A DNA stretch of 64,000 nt from Macrotrachela quadricornifera (Eukaryota; Rotifera; Eurotatoria; Philodinida; Philodinidae): contig JAJEKB010000790.1 in the NCBI GenBank assembly GCA_022393335.1, positions 62,001 through 126,000 on the forward strand. The letters run 5' to 3'. The stretch's first letter is position 1. Each line of letters opens with the position of its first letter. Positions 1 through 12,400 of the stretch are shown one piece after another. The notes beneath the pieces were generated by a model. That model saw nothing but the letters and a program-made list of their open reading frames with translations, was not told the origin of the DNA and searched no databases. The translations under genes and the position numbers were made by a program.

Positions 1-1
1 T

Positions 2-2590
2 TTTACTAATTCAACAATATTAATAACAAAAATAAATATATCTATACCTGATGGTATATATACACTTGCATTTATATTACGTGATCATGGTTTAATTGTA
101 TCACGTGAACGTTTCTATACATTAAAATTTAATTTAACTCATCGTTTAATTAATGAATATAATGATGAAAATGAAAATATCATTCAAACAACAACATCAA
201 TTTTATTATTAATACAACCAAAGAATTTTTTAAAAAAATTATTTTTACAAAAATTTCAATGGCATTTTCTTATATTATTACTTATTAGTTGGTTCATACT
301 TGTAATTATTGCTATATGGACATGTTATCGTTATGATAAAATGGCAACAAAAAAACAAAAAGAAAAAGAACAACAACAATTACAACAACAATTTGAAATT
401 CAAGTAAGACAACATGAAATAATTAGTCAATCAAAAGAAATTCTACCAAAATTATCATCATCTGTACCAATTAATTCTCAACCAAAATATGAAAAAGAAA
501 CATTAACACAAGATGATGATGAAATTGAAGATACAAGTTATGATGCTGATCATATTATAACTGATGCTAATTTTGTTTTAACATCTGGTGGTTGTACAAC
601 AAATGAATCGAATGTTCGATATGTAAGTTCTCTCTTTTTGTTCTTCCAAAAAAAAAACACATATTAGTCCCTACATCAATCAAATGTCAAAGAACGGAAG
701 TATCAGAAAAAACCTTCAATTTTCTTTTTTCCTTCTTTCTTTTCGTATTTATTTGAATGGAAAATTATCTTTCAATATATATATATATATATATATATAT
801 GTGTATGTAGGTACATATATAAACAAGGAAAACAAAACAAAACTAAAGCAAAATATAGTATCTTATGAAGGACAATTATAAAGTCAGTCGAGCTTTAATA
901 TATCGCATGATTAATCGATTGTTTGCTTGACTTGCACATCGATGTTAATGATGAGGAGGATAATGATAGATGAAGTTGTTGGTCTCAAAGCGAGAAAAAT
1001 TATAACTATAATGTTCGGTTATTCATTTGAGAACAAAAAGAAAATAGAAGATAGAAGAAAAAAAACCGAGTAGACGAAGAAAAAAGACGGAAATTCATTG
1101 ACATCTTTCCTTTTTTTTTCTGCTATTGCTCTAGTAGTAGTAGTAGTAGCAGCTGCTGCTTCTTATTCGGAAAAAGATAGTTGATGTGCGTTTGATTGTC
1201 TCGTTGAGTGAATAGTAGCATTGATGATGTCTTTAGCCTCTTTTCTCATGCAACTTTACACATATAGAGAATATAATTAAATGTTTGAAATATAACAAAA
1301 GAATAGTTTGTATTTAGATATATACGTGAGGAAAAAAAAAGCAAAGAATATAAAAAAATATAGACTATTAGGTTTTTAGAAAATTTATTGTTTAGTTCCG
1401 AGAGAAAGAGAAAAAATAATCGAATAGATGAGAGTTTTTTTTATATTAATATCATTAAGTATATGAACATTTTTCTTTGATTTTTTTTTCTCTTTATTCT
1501 TTTTAGCTTGGAAACGGTGTTCATTTTGGTTATTTACCATCAAATAATAATCTCTCAGCTAATTTAAACTCTATTGCCATTCGAAATCATCATACACAAG
1601 CAGCACTTCGTTCAACAAGTTTTTCTCGACTACATAATTCCTGTTCTCGTTGTCAATTATCATCATCAATGATGAATTCAAGAGAAACAATGCTTACAGA
1701 TGCCGGTATATATATATATATATTCTTTTTCTTTTTTTTCTTATACTTTACTTTTCAAAAGAAAAAAAGGAAATTTATCTTTGCATACATGATCACATTA
1801 AAGAAATGCCTATCGGCACAATTGAATTAAATTTTTTTTTTATTTTATTTTTTTTCTGGTATATGCGTGTTGTATCTCTCAAGAGATTTACTAGACGAGA
1901 AAAATTGACAGGCGAGAAGGAATAAACATTATTCATTAATGACTTAAAAAAGATAGTTTCGCACATTTCATATACTTCTTTTGATATATTTATACATATA
2001 TATTCTGATTATTAAAATATTCATGAAAAAAGAAACCAGACTTATATTTTATTTTATTTTTTTAAGCAACAAATACATCTTATCATGAAGATAATGATCA
2101 TGATGATATATGGAAACAAATGAATAATAATAATCGAATGTTATATGAAAATGCTAGTACAATTTTACATAATGATTATCAATTTGAACCAATTGATCAT
2201 GATTTTCCATCGATTGATATTGGTACAATACCATCATCAGCTATATCAACACCATTTCAACCAAATAATACACATTTAATAAAACGTCCTGTACCTGTAA
2301 ATAATTTTCATTCAAATCCAGTTATTGAACGTCCAAAAAAATATCATCAACAACAATATGTATTAACAACAAAAAGAAATTCAACAATAAATTCATCGGA
2401 TATTGATGCAACAACTCGTACATATACATTTCCAAGATCAATGACAACAGATCAAATTGGTAGTAATATTAATAATACTTTAACAAATCGATCAACAAAT
2501 AATAATAATAGACTTTATTATTATCCAAGTGTACAAGATGTACTTGATGCATTAAATCGTCGTTCATTTGATAAAGAATCATTTGTTTAG
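2..2590 (+). CDS. Cadherin-like single-pass membrane protein, C-terminal part
   Basis: Three exons are visible: <2-622, 1507-1705 and 2067-2590; the 5' part lies outside the window. The first exon gives an extracellular stretch with a cadherin-repeat-like pattern (PDGIYTLAFILRDHG), N-glycosylation sequons, then a transmembrane helix (about nt 269-331, FLILLLISWFILVIIAIW) followed by a basic stop-transfer region. The long cytoplasmic tail is hydrophilic and rich in Asn, Ser and Gln, and ends in ESFV, which fits a class I PDZ-binding C-terminus (Ser at -2, Val at 0). Both introns (884 and 361 nt) are long for this window. Membership of the cadherin or protocadherin family is inferred from the short juxtamembrane repeat only; another type I receptor is possible. 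The existence and frame of the gene are well supported by open exons with consensus splice sites in matching phase. Confidence 0.65.
774..800. repeat. (AT)n microsatellite
   Basis: A pure dinucleotide run within the 884-nt first visible intron of the cadherin-like gene. The rest of that intron is T-rich and holds a short TAG/CAG/GCT trinucleotide patch near 1133-1160, with no coding sequence seen. Confidence 0.9.
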
Positions 2591-3193
2591 TTGTATATTT
2601 CATAATAACAGATAAATAACTTTGTAAAAAAAAAAAAGCAAAACGAATCAAAATATTATTTGTTGTTTATTTTAATCGATTTTTTTTCGAATTTAAATCT
2701 CAAAAAAATTCTAATAGAATTTATTATTATTGTTCGTTTTTTTTTCTCTTTTATTATTATTTTTTTTTAATCAAAACATATTCTATATGTGAGTAGGATT
2801 TGTTTTTCGAATGTGATCATATTTTATTACATTCTTTATTTGATATGGTTTATAATTATAGACACTTTTTCAGGTGATAAGGGAATAACTAAAGTAAACT
2901 ATTTCATCCTTCAATTTTCACAGTCATGACATCTAGATAAAAACGAAAATTAGAAAATATTTCATCATAGAAGATCAATCAATTGATAGATTACATTACT
3001 CAGCACTTTTTTTCCTTTCAAATGGGAATATTTACATTTCGTGTGTTCGAACTATTTTTGTACTTTGACCTAATCTTTATCTCTAGCTTTACCCATCACT
3101 ATGGCCAACATTAACAATTGTAACCACGAACTGATTATTTATATTGTTTTTTTGTTGTGTTCTTTTTCTTTCTTTTTCTTTCCTCTTATACAG

Positions 3194-3333
3194 ATGCAAA
3201 TAACATCTTATTTCCTCAACAAGATGAAAATCATTGGATAAAAGTACCTATCGTCAACATTATACCATTCGGTGAATGTATGGGCGAATTTCGTACTAAA
3301 GTTGAATATGATCTATTTTGTTACGTTAGGTAA
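3194..3333 (+). other. Possible alternative terminal exon of the cadherin-like gene
   Basis: Preceded by a pyrimidine-rich tract and CAG acceptor, this stretch has an open frame of 45 codons ending in TAA at 3331-3333. Its entry phase (two bases completing a codon) matches the phase-1 end of the cadherin exon at 1705, where the junction would give GAT. It would replace the normal C-terminus, including the PDZ-type ESFV end, by a different tail containing FGECMGEF. No homologue is recognised. It could instead be a 5' UTR exon of LRRC58, but then its open frame is out of phase with that gene when the obvious GT at 3330 is used. Confidence 0.3.
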
Positions 3334-3754
3334 TCTTTTGTGATCGTAAATAAAAAAAAAAATCGAATGTAGACATATACTATTGCATTGACATATGACT
3401 CGGCATTTTTTTTTAGTCCTATCTTTGTTTCGAATGTCGGAGTAATGCATTTATAAATTAAGAGTACATATCGTTGATTTCTCTATTTTTTTTTTTCATT
3501 GTGTAACGAAAAAAAAAAAGATAAATGGGGATCTCCCTCCTGTCATATATATATACTATATAAAAGAAATTGTTCCGAAAAAAAATCTTGTTATTATTGC
3601 TCTGCTTATGTGACCTTGTGTTTTATGTACGTCGAAGCATTCTCTTTTCTTTTTATAGTTTATCATATGACAAAATATGTCACATGGATTGTGGATAAAT
3701 AAGTATTTTTATTTTAATATTTCAGATCAACCAAATTACAAAAAAAAAAGAAGA

Positions 3755-5140
3755 ATGGCTACATCAGCACTCTCAATTGGTAATGATTATGAAGGTGATG
3801 ATGATATTGATGATGATTTCGATGAGGATGATTTTGATTGCAGGTATTTATTTATTTTATAATAAAATTTTAAAAAAATATTAATTTTTAGTTCCGAAAT
3901 AATTAATAATGATACAATTGATTATTCACATCGAAATCTTGCAACACTTGATATAAATCATTTATTAAATACAATTAAAAATCCAACTAATATAAAAAAT
4001 TTTCAATTAAATTCAAATATATTATTAACAATACCAAAAGAAATTCAACAATTTCAATCATTAATAACAATAGATATATCAAATAATAAATTAAATAAAT
4101 TTCCTGAAGAATTATGTTTATTAAAAGATCTTAAAAATTTATATTTAAAAAATAATTTATTTAATGATTTATCATTTCCAAAAGAATTTCAACAATTAAA
4201 ACAATTAGAAATAATTAATTTAGGTGGAAATAATCTTAAACAATTTCCATATCAATTATTTCATATAGTTAATTTAAAAGAAATTTATCTAGGTTCAAAT
4301 CAAATAACATCTTTACCTGATTTATTTCAAACATTAACAAAGTAAAAAAAAAGAAGATACAAAAATAAAAAGATTTTCTTATTTATTTTTATTTTAGAGT
4401 TGAAGTTCTATATTTAGGTGGAAATCGAATTAATAATATACCTGATTCAATTGGTTATATGTATTCATTAGTTGTTTTAAATTTAAGTGGAAATCGTTTA
4501 CGAACATTACCACGCTCAATTTCTTGTAAGACGAATTAAAAAAAACAAAAGAAAATTTTTTTATTTATTTATTGTTGTTTTTTTTTCTATTAAAGATTTA
4601 ACTCGTTTGAAATCACTTTCATTACATAACAACCAATTTAGTGCTTTACCACCAGATATAATACGTCTTGATTTACAAGAATTAAGTTTAAGAAATAATC
4701 CACTTGTTGTACGTTTTGTTCGAGATTTAACATATGATGTACCAACATTAAAAGAATTATCTAGTAGAACAATAAAACTTCATAAAATATATTATGATGA
4801 TAGAATATTACCAAGAAGTCTTGTGGATTATTTAAATTCAGCTAAATCATGTTTAAATCCAAAATGTAAAGGTTAGTTAAAAATAATATTTTGAATTTTT
4901 TTTTAAATATAAAATAAAAATTTGTTTTTTTTATTTTCATTTTTAGGTGTTTATTTTGAAAGTTGTCATAAAAATATCAAATTTGTTGATTTTTGTGGTA
5001 AATTTTATTTACCATTACTTCAATTTCTTTGTTCACCTGCATGTACATCAACACCAACATTTCAAATGACATCATCTGATTCAGATGATACATCACCTAA
5101 AGACATGTCAACAAAATTTAAAAAAGTTCTACTTGGTTAG
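3755..5140 (+). CDS. LRRC58: Leucine-rich repeat-containing protein 58
   Basis: Five exons (3755-3843, 3892-4341, 4398-4525, 4596-4871, 4947-5140) encode 378 residues in consistent phase, close to the usual length of about 370. After an acidic Asp-rich N-terminus there are about eight leucine-rich repeats of the LxxLxLxxNxL type, then the LRRC58-specific C-terminal module: NPLVVRFVRDLTYD, NPKCKGVYFESC, IKFVDFCGKFYLPL, FLCSPAC, and the terminal KVLLG, all matching vertebrate LRRC58. Paired CxxC-like cysteines in this module look metal-binding. LRRC58 is thought to act as a substrate adaptor for cullin ubiquitin ligases (from general knowledge, not visible here). An acceptor AG lies 29 nt before the ATG (3724-3725), so there is a spliced or trans-spliced 5' UTR. 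A poly(A) signal AATAAA is at 5174-5179. Confidence 0.93.
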
Positions 5141-5274
5141 AAATTTTTCTTCTTTTTTTGTATCATTTGGTGCAATAAAAGTTCTTTAAATAAAAAAAAA
5201 ATCCTGTATATTTACAGAAACAAAAAAAATTATTTTTTTCTTTTTTTTTCATTTTCGTTTTCTTTCGTGTTATT

Positions 5275-5574
5275 TTAACCACCATGTAATGTAGAAACAA
5301 ATAAAATATTATCATTTGGTTTTAATTCATAATTAAGGCCATCGAATAATTCCCAATCAGTATCATTTATAAGAACTAATATACCTGGTCGAACAGAATC
5401 ACCTTGAATAAATAATTCTGGACGTTCATGAAGAAGATTTTCACGTATCCAAACAAGTAATGTTCGAATAGTCCATGGTGTTTTATTATTATTATCTGGT
5501 AAATCAATTGGATGAACTTTTTGCTTTCCAAATAATAATTCTGCACCACCAGTAAATTCAAGAGTCAAATGCAT
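5275..5574 (-). CDS. URM1: Ubiquitin-related modifier 1
   Basis: A single exon of 99 codons, the normal length for URM1. The protein has the beta-grasp pattern and ends in the exposed LHGG diglycine that is activated by the E1-like MOCS3/Uba4 as a thiocarboxylate. It serves as sulphur carrier for 2-thiolation of wobble uridine in cytosolic tRNAs and as a protein modifier. Family signatures visible are [11 protein letters not shown] near the N-terminus, [29 protein letters not shown] and [18 protein letters not shown]-rich stretch ending in CAG lies 9 nt before the ATG on the minus strand, suggesting a spliced 5' leader. It converges with LRRC58 (134 nt between stop codons) and lies downstream of YTHDF on the same strand. 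Confidence 0.96.
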   Translation of the reverse strand: MHLTLEFTGGAELLFGKQKVHPIDLPDNNNKTPWTIRTLLVWIRENLLHERPELFIQGDSVRPGILVLINDTDWELFDGLNYELKPNDNILFVSTLHGG

Positions 5575-6277
5575 AATTCTATCCTGAAAAAATCGAATTT
5601 TTTGTTTTTACTTCATCATGTATTTCAATTTTTCTTTTTTTTTTTCTTTAAGTTATATAATAGATCTTTGTTGCAAAAAAACAAGCCAACAACAAAACAT
5701 GACGACACAAAGATGAAGAGAAGAAAACAAACGTTGTGTGCAATCGAATGACGACGTTAAATAAAAAAAAAAAAAAGATAATCATCCATGCACGCGGATA
5801 AAGGATATAAGTGAAATGTTATACGGATAACAAAAGAAAAACAAGAAGAAACTGTTAAGCAAAAGGAAATATAATGTGAAAGAGTTTAGACAATGAAGAC
5901 AAAGTTAGACACGTGAATGAGAATGAATAAACTTGTTTCGACGTTGAGAAAAGAAGCAACAACAACAACAACAAAAAACAAAAGAAAATCATCAAATAAT
6001 AACAACAGCAACAGATTGCTGCTGTGGTATGGTGTTAGCACAATGTGTTAGAATGAAACAAAAAAAAAGAAAACAAATAACCTCATACCCAAATATACAC
6101 ACACACACACACAGAGGCAAAACAGAAAGTGATGAATGATGTCTACTAAAAAGCTCACACACAAAGAGAGAGAAAAAAAAAAAGTTTTCCCGTATAGAAA
6201 GCGAGAGAATATAAATTAGAGTAACCTAAAAGAAAAAAAAAACAAACAAAAAAACCGCGTGCATATTGATATTTGGT
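5575..6277. other. Intergenic region between URM1 and YTHDF
   Basis: About 700 nt, A-rich on the plus strand, presumably the YTHDF 3' UTR followed by the URM1 promoter and 5' leader. It holds short ACA and CA repeats (near 5960 and 6100). No coding exon, RNA gene or element could be supported. Confidence 0.6.
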
Positions 6278-8802
6278 TTAGTTGTTATCTTCATTTTGAA
6301 TGTTTTCATTTTGTTGTTGCTGTTGTTGTTCTGATTGAATTGATGATGGTTTATTTGATGAAAATTGTCGTTTATTGTTAAGATTTCCACGTGTATTATT
6401 ATTATTAAAATCATTATTTAAAGGTTTTTTAGTTATTTCTTCAGCTTGTTTAGATTCATAATATTGAAAATCATCAAATATTGATGTTTTATCACGATAC
6501 ATATGCATAGTTTTTAACATTAATTTACCTTTTTCATAAGGTATTTCTTGTGTATCACGTGAATTTGTTACTGGTTTATTATCATTATTTTCCAAACGTA
6601 TATTACGAAATTGTTGATTTGGTACATCTTTAACATAAATCCATTTAACTTCAAATTTACCTTGCCATTTATTTGACATTTGCCAAACATCTGTTTTATG
6701 TTCATAATCAACAGGTGACATCATTTCGGCCATACCACAAAAATGTCCTGAAGCATTAACAGAATAAAATAAATATACTGGTCCTTTGCCTTCACGTTCA
6801 CGAAATGCTGTATCTAAACGTTTATTTCCATGTTCAGTTGAACACCATATATTATATTTTATTGAACGATGTACATCATCTTCTGAATACTAAAGAATAA
6901 TAACAAAAAAAAAGGACGTATTATATAGTTTGATAAGTATAAGATGAAATAAATTTTATTTTAATATAGAATGACTCAAAAATTATAATATCGAAACCAA
7001 AAATAAATAGTTTAGGTATAGCTTGAATAAATGAGCTAATTTTTTAATAGAAATATATTGAAGCTTTATACTCATAAATATCTATCTGAATTATTTTTTG
7101 TTGAAGTCAATAATGATATTTAATAAAGAATCTCTCTAAGTATGTCTTTGTAGGTATAAATCTTACACATACTTCTATCAATGTTAAAAAAACTCATCCC
7201 GTTTCCTCGAACAATAATGGAGATATTCAATCTTTTTTTCGGTATTGTGACTTTCCTGCATATATAATAATAAAAATAATTTAATAATGTTAAATCTATT
7301 TTACATTTGAATTATTTTTCTTTGATATAAAAACTTAGTTAACTTACTGATTTAATAACAAAAAATCTTGCTCCTTTAGGATTTAAATTAAAATCTTTTG
7401 GATTATATTGTTGATTTTGTTTAAGTGTATCAAGAATTTCTTGATTACTAGCTGATATTGGTTGTTGTCCAATAGCTGATGTTGTTGTATTACCATTACT
7501 CATATTATTTGATGTTCGAGATGATGATGAATAATTTTGTTGATAATTTGAATTTTGTCGTTTATTATTATAATTATTTGAAGATGCTGATGTTTGTTGT
7601 TGAGAATACGATGGACGATCATAATAATTCGATGAACCAGTATTATAAAAGTTCGTTGATGTATTATTATTATTACCACGAGAATTCGATGGTAAATTAT
7701 TATTTGTCCAATTAAGAAAACCTCCACTAGCAGACGATTGTTGTTGTTGTTGATTACGAGAATTATACCCACCTGTACTATTACGTGTTTGTTGAGAATA
7801 ATTGTTCGTATTATTGTTTCCTCGTATATTTGTATTCGAACGTGAATTATTAGAGTCATTAGAAAAATTTGGTGTCGTATTATTACGTTCATTTATTGAT
7901 GATTGTACTGTTGAACGAACAGGTATATTAGAAATAGATGGCGTCGATTTATTGCTATTTGTATTAATATTATCTGATGAAACAACAGATGCGTATGATT
8001 TTGGTCCATTTGATGAAGAAGGTACTTGTTGTGATGAACGTGATGATAATGAAAGATTCGTACTATTCGATTGATAATGTTGTTGTTGTTGTTGTTCTTT
8101 AGATGATAATATATTAACATTTTGTGTATTATCATTTGTTTCATTGTCATAATTATGTGTATCATCATTAGCTGGATTATTTCCTAAATCGACTGCATTC
8201 ATATGTTGAGCAAGCATATCACCAACACCACCAGCTGGATATTCATCATAAACTGATGGCTTTTTATTTGATGCTGGTCCACCACCAATTGGTGTCATTT
8301 GTTGTTGAGCTGCAACTTGCATTTGTTGCATTGATAAATTATGTGGATTCCATGACATATCAAATGCTGATGTACCTGTTGAAGGTGGTCCAGGAAATGT
8401 TGAAGGTGTAAAACCTGGATGATAATGAGGATAAGCATGAGGTGGAGGTGGATAATCAAATGGACTACGAGGTATATCAAGTGGTGATGGTGTATACATT
8501 TGAGGATGAAATGGCATTGGTCCAGGTGGAGGTTGTGGAACATTGCCTGATGTATCCGTTGATCCCCATTGACTATGATCATCAAATGTACCAAATGGTT
8601 GATAAAGACTTGGAGGATAATATGAATAAAGATCATTTGGATTTTGCATTGTTTGAATATTCATTATATCAAAATGGCCTAAAAAAAATAATTTATTTAA
8701 ATAATTTAAATATATATATATATTCTTACTAGTTGGATAACCGTACTGCATATTAGCGGATGTTGGTGTATTAGGTTGTGCCGAACTGCGTTCGTTGATC
8801 AT
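6278..8802 (-). CDS. YTHDF: YTH-domain family m6A reader (YTHDF)
   Basis: Three exons on the minus strand (8802-8730, 8678-7348, 6889-6278) encode 671 residues. Residues 1 to about 450 are low complexity: a Pro/Tyr/Met/Gln-rich part, then Asn/Ser/Gln-rich sequence, as in animal YTHDF proteins that bind mRNA, promote decay and form condensates. The YTH domain spans about 455-615, split by a 458-nt intron after ARFFVIKS. The aromatic m6A cage is conserved: W483 in [10 protein letters not shown], then W537 and W543 in VWQMSNKW. Typical downstream signatures are [27 protein letters not shown] and [10 protein letters not shown]. Compared with human YTHDF2 as I remember it, the loop between the second and third cage tryptophans is one residue longer. 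Intron 1 (51 nt) is a multiple of three without stops, so it could be retained. The gene is divergently arranged with SCYL2. Confidence 0.95.
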
Positions 8803-9465
8803 TTTTATTTGTTAATTGTTTAGCATAAAGAAAAACTCATGACTAAAAACGGAAATATAAAATGAATAATGATTTATATTTAATATTTACCAACATAAAG
8901 AAAAACAAAGAGAAAAGGAATAGAAAGAAATAAAAGCACGTGATGTTTTACTGATTTTTATATCAAACAATTTTTTTTTATTTTATGATATAATTTAAAT
9001 GAAAAATGTTTTAATTATAACTTCTAGAAAAATAATAAAAAAAAATTAATGAAATAAAGAAAATTTTTTTTGAATTTTTAATAAAAAAAATTAGTAAAAA
9101 AACGTCGCTTTTATTTTGTAGATATTTTGATAAACGATTGAGTAACTGAATAAAAAATTCTAGTAAACAAGCAAATAAATAAACGACGACACGAAACGAT
9201 ATTAAACCAATGAAAAAAATCATCTAATTTTCTTATTTCATAGAGATTTATATGAATATAAATTTAATAAAAAAAGAAATTTTTTGTTAATTTTATTATT
9301 AATTAATAAATGATAATTAATTTTAAAATAGAAATTTTTTTTCTAATCAATTATAAATATTAAAATCTAATAGATGGCGCCTCCTTTTAACCAATAAGAA
9401 TAATTAATTTTCATCAATATATATTATTCGTATTTATTTTATACAATATCATCCTTGTATTAATT
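8803..9465. promoter_or_regulatory. Divergent promoter region, YTHDF / SCYL2
   Basis: The 663 nt between the YTHDF and SCYL2 start codons must contain both promoters. The stretch is very AT-rich with A and T runs. No TATA box stands out, and the ATG contexts (AAAATGATC and TTATGGAG) are direct without an adjacent acceptor AG. Nothing else was recognised. Confidence 0.5.
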
Positions 9466-12400
9466 ATGGAGTATCTTGAAAAATTAAAAGTTTATGGTGA
9501 TCAAGTTAAAAATGTTGTTGTTAAATCTATGGTTGATACAGCTCATGGTGGACAAAAAATGTTTAAAGATGTTCTACCTGGAAATTTAGTTACACGTGAA
9601 TATGAAGTATATAGATTTTTTTGTTTTTAATAAGAAAAAAAAAATTTTTTTTTTGATTCTTATAGCTTGTTCAACCACTTGGATCAGCTGGTCCAGCTCT
9701 TCTCTGGAGAATTTATGGTGCAATTAAACGTACAACTAAACAAGTTTGTTATATTAAATATAATATTCTAAGAAAATTTTTAATATGAATTATTTAGGAA
9801 GCAGCTGTATTTGTCTTACAAAAACGTTTATTAGATAAATATTCGAAAAAAGATCGTGATTTAATTATTGAAGCAATGAAAAAAGGTTTTTAAATTAATT
9901 TAACAGACAAAAAAGTCTTTTTTGAGAATCTGTAAAAGTTACGAATATCATAATGGTCAAGCTACTCGAAATAGCTTTTAATATACATTCTACTAATATC
10001 GAATTCATTTTCTGCTTTTGTAATTCTCACCCTAAAATGCACGTTTTCAGGTATATGAACACATGTTTTATAAAATATCTAGCTGTTGGAAAAAAATTGA
10101 ATTTTCTCCTGTGTTCATACACGTGGCGCACTAATATCAAAGGCAATGTAATTTTTTTCAACAAAAAAAAAACATTTGTAGTAATATTCAGTCAGCTAGA
10201 TAATTTTAAAAACCCATGCGTTCGTATACCTGAAAACATACATGTTCAAGGTTAGAATCACGGAAGAAGGGATGATTTCAGTGTTCGTAACTTTTACAAA
10301 TATCCGTCTTCTTTTCTTCATTATTTTTAAAATATATATTTATCTATTATTTAGGTGTACAACAATTAGCAAAAATAAAACATCCTCGTATATTAAGTCT
10401 TCAACATCCGTTAGAAGAATCACGGTTAATTTTTATAATGTATATATATTTTATAAATAATTTATTTCTTTATTTATTTAGAGATAGTCTTGCATTTGCA
10501 ACTGAATCTTGTTTTGCTAGTCTTGCTAATTGTCTTGGATATTATGATAATATGACACAACCAATACCAAAAGAATTTGAAGATTATAAACTTTATGATG
10601 TTGAAATTCGTTATGGTATTGTACAGGTTTGATAATTAATATATATATATATGAAAAATAAATTTTTATTGATTTATTTTTCTTTTATCATAACAGCTTT
10701 GTGAAGGTTTAAGTTTTTTACATAATGAAGTTAAATTACTTCATCGAAATATTTCACCGGAATCAATTATTATTAATTCTAATGGTGCATGGAAATTAGC
10801 AGGTTTTGAATTATGTATTCAAGGTTCAGCTGATGGAGTAAAAATATATTTTTTTTGTATTTTCTATATTAAATTATTAAATATTTTTCTTTTTTTTAGT
10901 CAACATATCCATTTCGAGATTATGATGGAAATATTCCACCTATACTTAATCCAAAACTTGATTATATGGCACCAGAATATGGAACAATAAAAAAATGTGA
11001 TAGCCAATCTGATATGTTTTCACTTGGTATGCTTATATATGCATTATATAATCGTGGTAGAACATTAAATGAATGTCATGATAATTATTCTTCATATATA
11101 AAAATGTCTGATGATCTCAAAGTACTTAATACAACAAAATTATCTGGTTTACCACAAGAAGTACGTGAACATGTTAAAATGTTATTAAGTTTAAAATCTG
11201 AATTACGACCTGATGCTGGACAATTTTCAAAAGTAAATCAAATATTTAGAAAAAAAACTGCATAAATTCTTTTTTTATTATTATTAATATTTAGGTACCA
11301 TTTTTTGAAGATATTGGAACTAAAACATTAGAATATCTTGATTCATTATTTCAAGTTGATAATATTCAAAGATCAATGTTTTATAAAAGTCTTCCACAAG
11401 TTATTGATAAATTACCACTGGTAAATTTTCATTTTGTTTTTTTTTAAATCTTAAATTTATTTGTATTTTGAAGCGTGTTAGTTTACAACGTATTACATCA
11501 GCATTAGAACTTGAATTTATTAATCCTGAAATGGTTCCATTTGTTCTTCCAAATATGTTTCTTATTGCTGTATGTTTTCTTTTGATTCTATTAGATTAAT
11601 TTATTATATACTAATTATTAGGAAAAATCAAGCAATGAAGAATATCAAAGATATATATTTCCTAAACTTAAACAAGTTTTTAAAATACAAAAACCTCCTC
11701 AAGTAAATAGAACAAATATTTATATAAAGTATTTAATCATTTGTGATTCTTTTATGTATAGGGAAGTGGAGCATCAGGTTCTGTTATGCAGGTAAATATA
11801 TTATAGATCTTGTAACGAGTTTAGTTTCTTAAATTTTATTTGATTGATATTTATAATGGCATTCGTTTGATGTTGTTATGATATTTTAAACATCTTTACA
11901 AGACCTATTATAGAAATTTATATTAGAATAGTTGCAAGATATTTTTTTGTTTCATAGATAAGAGAATAGATTATGTTTGGTATGCATCTACTTCAATTGT
12001 TTATCTTTGCGTTTCTTTCAACATAGTTGGCACTATCTTATAATTGGATATAGATTGTCTATGCTAGAAATAGATTATTGAATAAAAAAGCAAATATGTT
12101 GTATTAATAAATAGAAAAGAAAATAAATAAGTTGAATGATTGATATGAGTATTGAATATTGATTAATATATAATGAATAATGAAAGATAAGAAAAAATAA
12201 TTTTTGCATGATACAATGCGTATAATATTTGTAATAAATAAAAGAATACTAAATGTAAATTACTTCGAGTTGAAAGCAATATGATATTGATATTGTTGGT
12301 TAAAATATACGGATGAGAGATCGAGAAGTTTAATGTTTTTCTTGCATAGATTTGATATTATCTATTTATATAATGTAACTTCAAATTTAAGATAAATTTT

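Noticed and set aside
7479..8732. Open frames of 78-130 codons on both strands inside the YTHDF exon 2
   Set aside because: They are shadows of the CAA/AAT-rich low-complexity coding sequence; their products are Ile/His or Tyr/Met repeats with no independent support.
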